From: Rhizobiaceae bacterium
Lineage (GTDB): Bacteria; Pseudomonadota; Alphaproteobacteria; Rhizobiales; Rhizobiaceae
DNA: 64,000 nucleotides
Assembly: GCA_029233925.1 (NCBI GenBank)
Contig: JARGOX010000007.1
Span: forward strand, 186,001-250,000
Reading direction: 5' to 3'
Numbering within the stretch: the first letter of the stretch is position 1; each line of letters opens with the position of its first letter. Below the pieces are notes generated by a model. The model saw only the letters and a program-made list of their open reading frames with translations. It was not told where the DNA came from and searched no databases. The position numbers and the translations under genes were made by a program. Of the stretch, positions 53,473 through 61,689 are shown piece by piece.

Positions 53473-55224
53473 TCAGCTTCGAGCCGCGTCCAAAATGGCT
53501 TTGTAACAAACCTCAGCATGGGCTAAGTGCATCGTTCCCGCGCCATTCTCAACCGTAAGCACGGGATCGCCTCTGTGTTGAGCGACATATTCGAGAACAA
53601 AATCAAGTCGCATGATTGGATCTTTAGTGCCATGAACCCAATGCACCGGGCAGGACAAGTTCAGCAAATCACCACTCCAATCGGCCATGGCCGCTGCACC
53701 GTCGTGAACGATTGCTTTTGGCCCCTGTTCAATCATATGCAAAATACCAGCTTCGCAAATAAGATAAATTTTCGGATCATCGAGTAGGTTTTGGTCGATG
53801 GGTGAATTTGACAGCAAATGATGCAAATAGGGCTTTATGCCCTTTCTAAGCTCGTTGGCTATGCCTATGCGGATCATGGTTTCAATCAATCGCGGCGTGT
53901 ATTTCACACCCATCGCGGCGATACGCGTTTGCAGACCCATACCTTCAAGATGTCTTTTCTCATCAATGGGTATGCCGGCCCCAATCATCACCATATTCTT
54001 TGTCCGCCGACCGAGAGCATTTGCAATTCTGCAGGCATGGCTTACCCCGCCCTGATGGGCAACCACCGTAACAGGCCCTTCTGTTTTGGCCGCCAGGAGC
54101 GCCAAAGCGTCTTTGATCACTGTGTCATCAAAATCCTTCCAGCTTCCAGGCGGATCAGTGCGCCCAAAACTTGGCCGAGATGGTGCGATAACTTTAAGCC
54201 CGTCTTCCTTGAAAGCCGTAATCATATCTGGCGGGAAAAAAGGTCCATGCACCAAGCCGTGAACAAAAAGTACAGTCCTTCCCCTGTCATCACCATGAAT
54301 TCCATAACTTATTTTACGTCCGTCCTTATTCGTAAAAATCCGGTCTGGCTTTGCGAAATCGGGCGGCTTGTCACCGCCTTGAAACAGCTTCTCTCCGCCC
54401 GGGTCGACCAGCAGTCCATAAGTCGTCGCAAGAACCATCAAATCGGAGACTTTTGTGCATCCAGATTTTCGCAAGATTGATTTGGCTTGCGCTTTGATCG
54501 TCTCCACACTGCGCCCGCGCTCCGCAGCGATTTCGGCTTGCGTTTTTCCGTTCAGAAGAGCTGCAAGAACGGTCGTTTCTGAATCGGCAAGCTGAAACAT
54601 TGACTGGCAAAAACCAAGGGCATTGGGTGTCCAGTTGAAATGAGCAATTGATACGGCCAGCCCCCTTGCCTGATTGGCTGCATTTCCTTCAGGATTAATC
54701 CATACGCCGCATTTTGCCAGACTCGCTGCACTTGCTTCGCTTCTTTTTATCCGACAAATCTCGTTGCTAAAACCAGAAGAAGTCGCCCGTTCCGCCAACA
54801 TTTTTAATTGATTGAGTGAGGTTTTTTCCAGCTTCAGTTCTTTGAAAACGCACGGAAATCGTTGACCAAAAAACTCAGCAGCCAAATGATTTCCTTCACA
54901 TATCCAAGTGTCTGTGTTTATGAGAAGAGCGATCAGGTTTGGCCTGTTGAGATTGGTCGCATGAGAACGGTTTTCAAGTTCTCGTTCACGCATCAGATGT
55001 TCAATACGATTGAGGTGACTTGCCAATGTGGCATCATTCGCAAAGTTGGCGCTTTTGATGTCGGCGATGGATAAATCGTCCCAACTTTTGAAGTAAAAAT
55101 TGTGCGCGGCCTTCATCAACTCATGGAAATTGTCAGGCTGAAATGGGGCTTCATATGCCTTGTCGAGCAGATACAAAAGGCGCTCGGATTGAGTGGCTTC
55201 CGCAGAAATGGTTTTCAAATTCAT
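53473..55224 (-). CDS. LuxR-type HTH protein fused to an alpha/beta-hydrolase domain
   Basis: This 583-residue protein has a PAS-like or unassigned N-terminus (1-205), then a LuxR/GerE HTH at about 212-270 ('LADSETTVLAALLNGKTQAEIAAERG'). A full alpha/beta-hydrolase fold from about 300 follows ('TVLFVHGLVHGPFF', 'VIAPSRPSFGRTDPP'). The nucleophile elbow reads 'VVAHQGGVSHA', with Gln391 where Ser is expected; Asp ('HGTKDPIM') and His ('GTMHLAHAE') are kept. It may bind a ligand rather than hydrolyse it. It lies 1.3 kb from the P450 operon on the same strand. Confidence 0.78.
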   Translation of the reverse strand: MNLKTISAEATQSERLLYLLDKAYEAPFQPDNFHELMKAAHNFYFKSWDDLSIADIKSANFANDATLASHLNRIEHLMRERELENRSHATNLNRPNLIALLINTDTWICEGNHLAAEFFGQRFPCVFKELKLEKTSLNQLKMLAERATSSGFSNEICRIKRSEASAASLAKCGVWINPEGNAANQARGLAVSIAHFNWTPNALGFCQSMFQLADSETTVLAALLNGKTQAEIAAERGRSVETIKAQAKSILRKSGCTKVSDLMVLATTYGLLVDPGGEKLFQGGDKPPDFAKPDRIFTNKDGRKISYGIHGDDRGRTVLFVHGLVHGPFFPPDMITAFKEDGLKVIAPSRPSFGRTDPPGSWKDFDDTVIKDALALLAAKTEGPVTVVAHQGGVSHACRIANALGRRTKNMVMIGAGIPIDEKRHLEGMGLQTRIAAMGVKYTPRLIETMIRIGIANELRKGIKPYLHHLLSNSPIDQNLLDDPKIYLICEAGILHMIEQGPKAIVHDGAAAMADWSGDLLNLSCPVHWVHGTKDPIMRLDFVLEYVAQHRGDPVLTVENGAGTMHLAHAEVCYKAILDAARS

Positions 55225-55570
55225 TACATCGCCACCTAGCGGTCAGTGCAGGTAAACGCACAACCTGTTCTTTATTGTCGCTTTCAAACTCTACACGGAT
55301 ACTTCAACGAGGTCTTTAACCCTGAAGGGTCATAGGAAATGAAATACAGCTTGCTATTCTCATTCACCGATCCAGCGGTACACACTGTCTGGCAGGATAC
55401 TATAATTTAAAGTGCCGCCCAGCGATTGTTGTGCGATTTTTCGCCAGAACAGTTGATGCATAAATATCTGCATGTTCAGACGGCACTGTCCAAGCCCCGG
55501 CAGACTGAAGAATGCTGAATCCAATGGAAATGTCCTGCGCGTCCCGAAATATCGGCAATCCTCCCATTTT
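55225..55570. other. 346-base gap without a recognised feature
   Basis: This gap is upstream of the LuxR/hydrolase gene and must hold its promoter. I see no gene, RNA or clear palindrome; the right end probably contains the outer end of the IS3 remnant. Confidence 0.6.
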
Positions 55571-56236
55571 TTACGGGCTCATCGGGTAGAATTCATGCCG
55601 CCATTTTGAATTTCCGGAACGGATTGGTTCCACCGATCCCCATATTCGGTCTTTCATGGCTGTGTGTCCGTTTCCAACGCGCGGTGTAATCCTGCAGATC
55701 CTGGATTGTTTCAAAAAGAGTGCGACCCAACCCTTCCTGGCGAACGGTTCGGATATAGCGCTCAATGCAAGCGTTCTGATGAGGCTTTCCGGGTTGAATG
55801 TGCATGATGGTGATGGGTCGTTTTTGCGCCCATGACAACAATGTGTCACTGCCCTGTGCCGGGCCATTATCAACCGAATTGCATCCGACTTGCCGCGCCG
55901 TTCGATGGTCTGGTTGGGGGAGCGAACAACGCGCTCGGCTGGCGGTCAGTAATCCACTTCAATGCCAAGTCCTTCGCGGTTGAAATCATCCGGCACGTTG
56001 CGTGTGCGGAGTGAGCGCCCATTGGCAAGCTGGTCGGCCATGCAGTCCATGGACCATGTCCGATTGGAATGCTTCGGCACGGCCAGTGGTTCCGGCTTGT
56101 CGCGTTTCAACCGTTTGCGGGATCTGATCCGCAGGTTCAGCTCCATTGCGCAATAGATACGGAACGGGAACGCCATTTTCTGCCTGGTCCAATATCCTTA
56201 TGATCTGCGCGTCGCTGAAAGGTGATTTCTTCATCT
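55571..56236 (-). pseudogene. IS3-family element remnant with internal deletion
   Basis: Reading the minus strand from 56234, OrfA starts '[25 protein letters not shown]' and soon joins OrfB text ('[26 protein letters not shown]', '[11 protein letters not shown]'). In another frame come 'QPGKPHQNACIERYIRTVRQEG' and 'RPNMGIGGTNPF', the C-terminal rve domain. Much of OrfA and the middle of OrfB are missing, and several frameshifts are present. Confidence 0.82.
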
Positions 56237-56304
56237 GAATTCTCTCCTAAATCTTCCTGAGAAAATTCTACTTACAAAGCCGTCCAAAATCATGGGCATT
56301 ACCC

Positions 56305-56430
56305 CCGGGGCCATCGTCGCGGGCCGGATGCCCTGAAGTCTCGGATTGTTGTCGGGATACTGGCCGAAGGTGCGACGGTGAACGGCGTGGCACAGCGCCA
56401 AGACCTTCGGCCCAATTATCTGTCGGAGTT
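56305..56430 (+). pseudogene. IS66-type TnpA fragment
   Basis: A short open stretch reads '[20 protein letters not shown]' and 'LRPNYLS', the HTH part of IS66 TnpA/IS3 OrfA-like proteins. It runs directly into the RAYT remnant H, giving a chimeric frame. Only about 40 codons remain. Confidence 0.6.
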
Positions 56431-56525
56431 GCTGAAGATGCGGGAGAAGCGGACGGGACGGACTCTCATGGCGCGAAAGAGGGGCGATAAGCCAAAAAAG
56501 GGATTAAGTAAACTGTACCGCACCG
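56430..56525 (+). mobile_element. RAYT element remnant H (3' end only)
   Basis: The last 25 codons of the transposase ('[15 protein letters not shown]') and the right repeat (about 56498-56525, with an extra few bases) are recognisable. They are fused on the left to the IS66 fragment. Confidence 0.75.
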
Positions 56526-56538
56526 CAATATAGCTAAA

Positions 56539-57696
56539 TCAGCTCCGCGATGCCGCCAAATACCGGCGCTGTCTTTTGAAGCGTTTGAACACCTTCAACA
56601 TTGTATAGATTTGCAATTTCTTCCACACATACCATTTTACACGGTGTCTGAAAGCTGCCTTGTCGATCGCCGTGACCATCTGTTGCTGGCGGTTTTTATT
56701 GACGGCTGCTTCTTGCAAACTGATCCAGTCCGAATGGGATGATGGGCCTGAAATGGTTATTTTGCCTTTGCCCAGATCCTGCCGACGGTAAGTCGGCGAT
56801 GCATCGAACGTCTGGAAAATATCCAGGGCATAAAGAACAAATGTACATTTGTTGCAGATACCGCAACTGCCCTCTTCTGAGCCATCACAAACCTGGAGGT
56901 TCTGCAGCACAACAGTCTCCCCCAAAAGCCTTTCGAACTTGGCTGCTCGGGCAATCAGACCGTGGTGGACAGTTCTGGCGTCTTGTGTGGCAAACAGCGG
57001 ATCCAGCAATGGGTGCGAGCCCCAGGGCCTGGAAAATGAGGTCTCATCTCCCGACGCGGCAATCAATTGCTCTTCGATTTGATGGGCGAGCATATGTCGG
57101 ACGCCGGCCAGCAGCGCGCCGTGGTATTCACTCCAGCCAATCAGTCGGTCGGAAACCTCGCGGATATTTGTTTCAACAATAATTGGATCAAGCGCATAGT
57201 GTGCGGATACGGCGTTGGCAATGTTTCGCAATCTTTTGGAGGAGGGCGATTGGGGCTTTGCACCATTTGCTCCGATGATCGTGACAAGTGTATCGAGCTG
57301 ATCGATTTCAGTGGCAAGCGAGTAGGACGAATCTATTCCTCCCGAAAAGAACAGGCCTCGGCCCCTGTTTGATGGATAATCCTCGCGCGCCGTCTCGGCA
57401 TGAATGGAGACAGCTTTGCAATTTGGATTCCAGGAAATGATTTGAGATTGTATTTTTTCGGCATTGCCCAGCAATTGCGGGTCGACAGGACGGGTGATGA
57501 TCAAATCAGCACCCAATTCGACCGCCGGTAGCAATCCAAGGCAAAAAAGGACATTACCGGACCTGTGAAGTGGGGTGTCTTCGGTTTCAAAGTAGACTTT
57601 TTTCGTCAATCCGGAGCCGAATTTGAAATCAACAACGACGCGAAACGGATCGGAACAATCCTCGTCAAATGTTACTGTGAGGGGCGGAACATTCAT
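56539..57696 (-). CDS. PP-loop ATPase with QueC-like zinc motif, unknown function
   Basis: ATG 57696, behind AGGAG, gives 385 residues. The PP-loop 'FFSGGIDSSYSLA' (residues 117-129) binds ATP and adenylates a substrate, as in QueC, TilS and asparagine synthetase. Four cysteines at 270, 278, 281 and 284 (C-x7-C-x2-C-x2-C) copy the zinc site of QueC, but the rest is unlike QueC and it is longer. It is the third gene of a minus-strand operon after the P450 gene (76 bases). It may activate a carboxylate for amide or nitrile formation; this is inference from motifs. Confidence 0.7.
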   Translation of the reverse strand: MNVPPLTVTFDEDCSDPFRVVVDFKFGSGLTKKVYFETEDTPLHRSGNVLFCLGLLPAVELGADLIITRPVDPQLLGNAEKIQSQIISWNPNCKAVSIHAETAREDYPSNRGRGLFFSGGIDSSYSLATEIDQLDTLVTIIGANGAKPQSPSSKRLRNIANAVSAHYALDPIIVETNIREVSDRLIGWSEYHGALLAGVRHMLAHQIEEQLIAASGDETSFSRPWGSHPLLDPLFATQDARTVHHGLIARAAKFERLLGETVVLQNLQVCDGSEEGSCGICNKCTFVLYALDIFQTFDASPTYRRQDLGKGKITISGPSSHSDWISLQEAAVNKNRQQQMVTAIDKAAFRHRVKWYVWKKLQIYTMLKVFKRFKRQRRYLAASRS

Positions 57697-57772
57697 GGAT
57701 TGCTCCTGGTTGGTCTCGCAGCCGTTCGGTGCCAGCCGTTCGGTGCAGTCCATATCGATCTTTTGGCCCTGT

Positions 57773-58999
57773 TCACACTGTCCACGTGATGTTCAACCTG
57801 TCCAATCCGCGAAACGAACTGTTGGAGATCCAGCGAACACCTGCCGGATCCGCATCGATAGTCCTCCAGTGGCGCAGCGCCGTTGACAACAATGTATTGG
57901 CTTCCAGCAAAGCCAAACTATCCCCCAGGCATCGATGAACACCAACGCCAAAAGCGATATGCTTGTTGTCGCTCCGGAAAGGGTCAAATTTGTCCGGATC
58001 GTCGAAATGGCGGGGATCGCGGTTTGCCGCTCCCAACAGCAATACCAGCATTTCCCCCTCTGGAATCTGCTTGCCTTCCAGTTCAATCGGAAAAGTGTTT
58101 GTCCGGCAGATTTTTTGAACCGGGCTCTGGTGACGCAAAGCCTCATTGACAACATTTGCTGTCAAATGCGGACTGGATTTGAGTTGCTGCCAGATCCCGG
58201 GGTTCTGAGACAGGATGAAAAACATGTTTGTCAGCAGATGAACAGTGGTTTCGTGGCCTGAAAACGCCAGCATTGCCAAATTTGCCGCCACCTCATCCTT
58301 CGGGAATGTTTCCACATAGGCGCCAAGCTCGTTTTGAGCAATGGAATGACGCCATGACCGGTTTTCTATAATCGACAGGAAATAGGCATGCATGTCATCA
58401 AGCAGCGACATTTCTTCATGTGACAGTTGATTGAGCCCAACATCAAAACCGCGTTTCAGGCTATTGGACCATTGGGCAATCAAATGCCGGTCGCACTCGG
58501 GAATTGATAGAATTTTGCAGATTACAGAGATCGGCAATCGTTTCGCCACCTGGCTTACGAATTCGCATGACCCACCGCCTTGCCCAACGCTTTGTTCAGT
58601 GATGAGTTGGTCACAAACGGACTCAATCAATCCTCTCAGACCCTTCAGGGATAGACCGCGGGTCAATCGCATCAGCATGCGCCGCACAAGCGTATGTCTG
58701 GGAGGGTCCAAAAACAACAGCCAATTGGAAAAGGAGGGAATGATACCTGCAACGCCCGGGTTCAAGCGCTTCTGCAAATCGCGTTCGCTTGGTGAAGACT
58801 GGGTGCAGTTCTTGTTCAGCAATACGGCATTGACGCTATCATAGTCCGAGACATACCAATCTCCCCAATCACTATGCCACACCGGATGGCGGCTGCGCAG
58901 CTTGTGAAAAAGCGGGTAAGGATCAAAATCCGGTGGTTGCTCACCTGCCTTGAGGAAGCCAAATTCACTGGCTGCCGGGTTGTGGTCCAGTATATTCAT
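57773..58999 (-). CDS. cytochrome P450
   Basis: This 408-residue soluble bacterial P450 has the I-helix 'AFSGHETT' (245-252), ExxR at 286-289 ('EALR'), the meander 'ANRDPRHFDDPDKFDPFR' and the heme loop 'AFGVGVHRCLGD' with ligand Cys357. Such CYP enzymes hydroxylate or couple small molecules using ferredoxin-delivered electrons; no ferredoxin gene is adjacent. Its ATG overlaps the stop of the upstream gene by 4 bases, so the two are translationally coupled. The substrate is unknown. Confidence 0.92.
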   Translation of the reverse strand: MNILDHNPAASEFGFLKAGEQPPDFDPYPLFHKLRSRHPVWHSDWGDWYVSDYDSVNAVLLNKNCTQSSPSERDLQKRLNPGVAGIIPSFSNWLLFLDPPRHTLVRRMLMRLTRGLSLKGLRGLIESVCDQLITEQSVGQGGGSCEFVSQVAKRLPISVICKILSIPECDRHLIAQWSNSLKRGFDVGLNQLSHEEMSLLDDMHAYFLSIIENRSWRHSIAQNELGAYVETFPKDEVAANLAMLAFSGHETTVHLLTNMFFILSQNPGIWQQLKSSPHLTANVVNEALRHQSPVQKICRTNTFPIELEGKQIPEGEMLVLLLGAANRDPRHFDDPDKFDPFRSDNKHIAFGVGVHRCLGDSLALLEANTLLSTALRHWRTIDADPAGVRWISNSSFRGLDRLNITWTV

Positions 59000-59745
59000 A
59001 GAGACGTTTTATCCAATCCGGAAATGAAATAGCGCCGCAACCCAAGCCTGATATTGTTTTCATGAAGCTCCCCAAGGCACAGCAATTCGTCTCCCAACAT
59101 GTAGTTTCGATTTCTGCTGAGAAAATAGCTGACGTCTGGTCTATTGATGTCTTTTGCCGGAATTTTTGCCAGTTCGGGACTGACCATGTTTTTTGTGCCG
59201 GCGTAGCTTATCAGCCCGGTATCAGGCTCGAAGTGATCTGTGAAGTAGTGATTTCCGATGGATTTGGCCAGCAAATGATCATCACAATCCCTGTCGTTTT
59301 TTTCCCAGTGTGGCAAGAAATTCTTGAAAAACAGGGACATGAAACGATAGGTCCTGTGACCCTTTGATGTCAGCAGCCAAAACAACCTGGTTTGGGGTTC
59401 CATTGACCAGATTGTTCCTGCAAAGCGCATCCAGGTAATCGGCAAGGCCATGTGGCCCCAGGCCGCCGGGTCAACAATCGTATCCCCGGAAAAAAGCAGA
59501 CGCACAGGTCTGTTTTCAAACTGATATCGCCAGACAACGGCGGTTGAAAATCCGCGAAACAGGCCGCCTGGGTCGTAAACAAGGATGACATGAGATTTCT
59601 GAGCCAAATCGTTCCAGAAATGTTCAGTGTCAACATTTTGGTAATTTGCCTTGAAAAGGGCCAGCATTTGCGCCTTCAAGGACGCCGTCAGATCCTTCAC
59701 TTCGACGCATGTGCCTTTATATGTCTGCGAAGGTTCTTTAATCAC
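58996..59745 (-). CDS. unknown protein, possibly GNAT-like acyltransferase, first gene of the P450 operon
   Basis: This 249-residue cytosolic protein has no recognised signature. The pattern 'LKAQMLALFKANYQNVD' followed by strands 'SHVILVYDPGGLFRGFSTAV' and 'RPVRLLFSGDTIVDPAAWG' resembles the start of a GNAT N-acyltransferase fold, but this is an impression only. It is coupled to the P450 gene by an ATGA overlap, which argues for a joint pathway. Nothing similar is seen elsewhere in the window. Confidence 0.5.
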   Translation of the reverse strand: MIKEPSQTYKGTCVEVKDLTASLKAQMLALFKANYQNVDTEHFWNDLAQKSHVILVYDPGGLFRGFSTAVVWRYQFENRPVRLLFSGDTIVDPAAWGHMALPITWMRFAGTIWSMEPQTRLFWLLTSKGHRTYRFMSLFFKNFLPHWEKNDRDCDDHLLAKSIGNHYFTDHFEPDTGLISYAGTKNMVSPELAKIPAKDINRPDVSYFLSRNRNYMLGDELLCLGELHENNIRLGLRRYFISGLDKTSL

Positions 59746-59881
59746 GAATCACCAATTCCTAGGACAATACTGAGCCAAATTCCCTAATATTCTGCAGGTC
59801 TCTCAGGGTGCGAAGGAGGGGCAGGGTGCCCATGAAAAGCAACCAGACAAACTGTCTGGGAAGGCGCTGGTTTCTGCCAAT

Positions 59882-60352
59882 CTACAAGATCCAGCGGCTG
59901 AGGTAAGGTTCGACAACGGGTCTCAATTGACGGTTTCCAAATGGTAGCTGGACAAATCCAGTCGCAAAGCCTTCGCTCGCTGCACGCGGCAATTCCTCCG
60001 GGGACCACTGGGAATGAACCACAATAGGCAGGTCCGGATCGCGTTGCCTTGCACGCCGTTTCCAGTCCACCAAAGGAACGTTCAAATAATCTGGGTTGAT
60101 CACCGCAAGCGCGTATCTTTTGCGTTCTATGGCGGACAGCATCGCCTCGCAATCAGAGACAATGTTCACATCGACTGCATGCCAAAGCTGTATCCTTCGT
60201 CTTATTCCTTTGGCAATAATGTCTCCACCCGTATTGTCTCGGCCCAAGATCAAAACCATAGGCGCGCGTGCCTGCGCCACAGATGGCATTGCGGCAACCA
60301 TGGCCAGAGAGCCAGCGCCTTTCAGGATCGTGCGGCGGTTCAATTCAGTCAT
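59882..60352 (-). CDS. Tat-exported receiver-like protein
   Basis: This 156-residue protein has a twin-arginine leader 'NRRTILKGAGSLAMVAAM' (about 5-22, cleavage after 'AQA'). The mature part folds like a CheY receiver: 'MVLILGRDN' (acidic residue 39), 'ALAVINPDYLNVP' with Asp88 in the phosphoacceptor place and 'PIVVHSQWSPEE' with Ser114. The conserved Lys-Pro near the end is 'QLPF'. A receiver outside the cytoplasm has no obvious kinase, so it is likely a pseudo-receiver. It lies upstream of the P450 operon on the same strand (136-base gap). Confidence 0.6.
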   Translation of the reverse strand: MTELNRRTILKGAGSLAMVAAMPSVAQARAPMVLILGRDNTGGDIIAKGIRRRIQLWHAVDVNIVSDCEAMLSAIERKRYALAVINPDYLNVPLVDWKRRARQRDPDLPIVVHSQWSPEELPRAASEGFATGFVQLPFGNRQLRPVVEPYLSRWIL

Positions 60353-60713
60353 CGATTAGTCCTCCGTGCAAAGAACCTTTGACCGTCGGCGTTCAAGTCC
60401 CATTGTTAGGCATCTTGACGATTGTTTGCAAGCAACGTTTGCCCCCCAGGCGGAGGCAAATGGAGCGGCTCTGCTTTGCCGTTTGCGCTCCCTCATACGC
60501 GCCTTCGACACCCTGGCCTCCGCAAACTCACGGGGCAGGGCTACACGACGCGTTTCCTGAGCACACCCATCGATGAAGTGGCCGTCCATGCGCCATTCAA
60601 AGGGGCCAAAACAATCGGCCGGCCTGCGGCGGCGCTGGTTGGCTGGCGCGATGCTATTGGAATAGGTCAACCGGCCGAGCAAAAATTCCGATAATCTGCA
60701 GAATAGTCCGGGG
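60353..60713. other. 361-base gap with a probable RAYT remnant I
   Basis: About 60565-60690 resembles the 3' part of the RAYT gene (ATCGATGAAG..GCGCC..GGCC..AAACAATCGG.CGGCCTG), strongly degraded. The remaining bases show no gene. This is the last sign of the element in the window. Confidence 0.55.
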
Positions 60714-61364
60714 TTACTGCGGTTGACGTACAGGCAGAAGACCATCGGCCAGCGCACAGGCCGCCTTGATCAGTTTTTCAGTGTTCCTCTCGAGCATTGG
60801 AACGTCCTGTGTCGCCAGCCATTGATTCAGGATGCCGACGAAACAGGCGTAGATGAAATCGGTGAGTTCCTGTATCGGGGCCTCGTCTTGCGGTCCGACA
60901 TCGCAGGACTGGAGAAGCGAGTCGAAGTAGAGCGTTTTGATTTCATGCTCCTTTTCGCCGGCCAGATGTTCTGCATGGTGTACGCGCAGCACATAAAGCG
61001 TCATTTCCTGCAGAACCAGTTGTTCTGCGTGGGCGCCCTCGATTTCGCTCCAGATGAACCAGAGAAGGTCGCCAATGCGCTCATGCAGATTCTGCGGCTG
61101 TGCGAACCTCTTGGCGAGTGTTTCTCGATAACCTGAGGCCAGGGCCTCCATGGCGCTGAAGATGATCTCTTCCTTGGCATGAAAGTGATAGTGCAGTGTC
61201 GCAACATTGACGCCCGCTGCTTCGGCGATCTTGCGTGTTGTGACATTGTGCACGCCTTCCGAGATCATCACTTTCAAAGCAGCGCTTATGATTTGTTCCC
61301 GGCGGCCCTGGCTGTTGGGCCGGGCCTGACTCTTGACGATGATGTTTTTTCGCATGGCGCTCAT
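60714..61364 (-). CDS. TetR-family regulator
   Basis: ATG 61364 (61355 is also possible) gives 216 residues. The HTH is 'VTTRKIAEAAGVNVATLHYHFHAKEEI' (about 41-67), and the ligand domain has no recognised signature. It is divergent from an ABC sugar-type operon, with a 325-base gap containing an inverted repeat, so it probably represses that transporter. It is not RutR: the RutR-specific 'HLIFMIWA.TQHYADF' is missing. Confidence 0.85.
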   Translation of the reverse strand: MSAMRKNIIVKSQARPNSQGRREQIISAALKVMISEGVHNVTTRKIAEAAGVNVATLHYHFHAKEEIIFSAMEALASGYRETLAKRFAQPQNLHERIGDLLWFIWSEIEGAHAEQLVLQEMTLYVLRVHHAEHLAGEKEHEIKTLYFDSLLQSCDVGPQDEAPIQELTDFIYACFVGILNQWLATQDVPMLERNTEKLIKAACALADGLLPVRQPQ

Positions 61365-61540
61365 ATTGCAGCGTTCAGCAGGCAAATCAAGCGCTCTGAT
61401 GATGCTCGCCGATTCCTGCCCGCCTCATGTTTTCCAGGTTTGCGCCGTATGGCGTCTCCGCAATGCGCGCTATCCAGACGGCCAGGAATGGCGGCTTTGC
61501 AGGGTTTTTCAGGCGTTTTTTGTTTTCATAGGACAGCCTG

Positions 61541-61578
61541 TTGACCAATTGCAAAAATTAATCATATGATTTGGTCAA
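61541..61578. promoter_or_regulatory. candidate TetR operator: spaced inverted repeat
   Basis: Perfect 8-base arms TTGACCAA (61541-61548) and TTGGTCAA (61571-61578) flank the 12-base palindrome AATCATATGATT (61560-61571, sharing one base with the right arm). Position between the divergent TetR and transporter genes suits an operator. Confidence 0.45.
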
Positions 61579-61624
61579 TTGATTGAAGCATGTTTTGAAG
61601 TCAGTCAATTCATAGGAGTTCAAG

Positions 61625-61647
61625 GCCGCATTTTGCGGCTGTTTTTT
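61625..61647 (+). terminator. stem-loop with T-run in the ABC operon leader
   Basis: GCCGCA and TGCGGC with a TTT loop are followed by TGTTTTTT. It lies 43 bases before the binding-protein ATG, on the transcript, so it may act as an attenuator or as the end of an upstream short RNA. Confidence 0.45.
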
Positions 61648-61689
61648 CGTTGCCTGTTGACGCGGGCATCGTATTATCGGGAGGGATAA

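Larger units (their letters stand above)
61365..61689. other. 325-base regulatory gap between the TetR and ABC genes
   Basis: It holds the inverted repeat at 61541-61578 and the stem-loop at 61625-61647; no gene is seen. Confidence 0.6.

Noticed and set aside
55225-55570. lux-box or small RNA upstream of the LuxR/hydrolase gene
   Set aside because: No convincing palindrome or promoter-terminator pair could be found by eye.
61541-61578. RutR operator before the sugar-type ABC operon
   Set aside because: The half-sites agree but are 24 bases apart instead of 2, and the adjacent regulator is not RutR.
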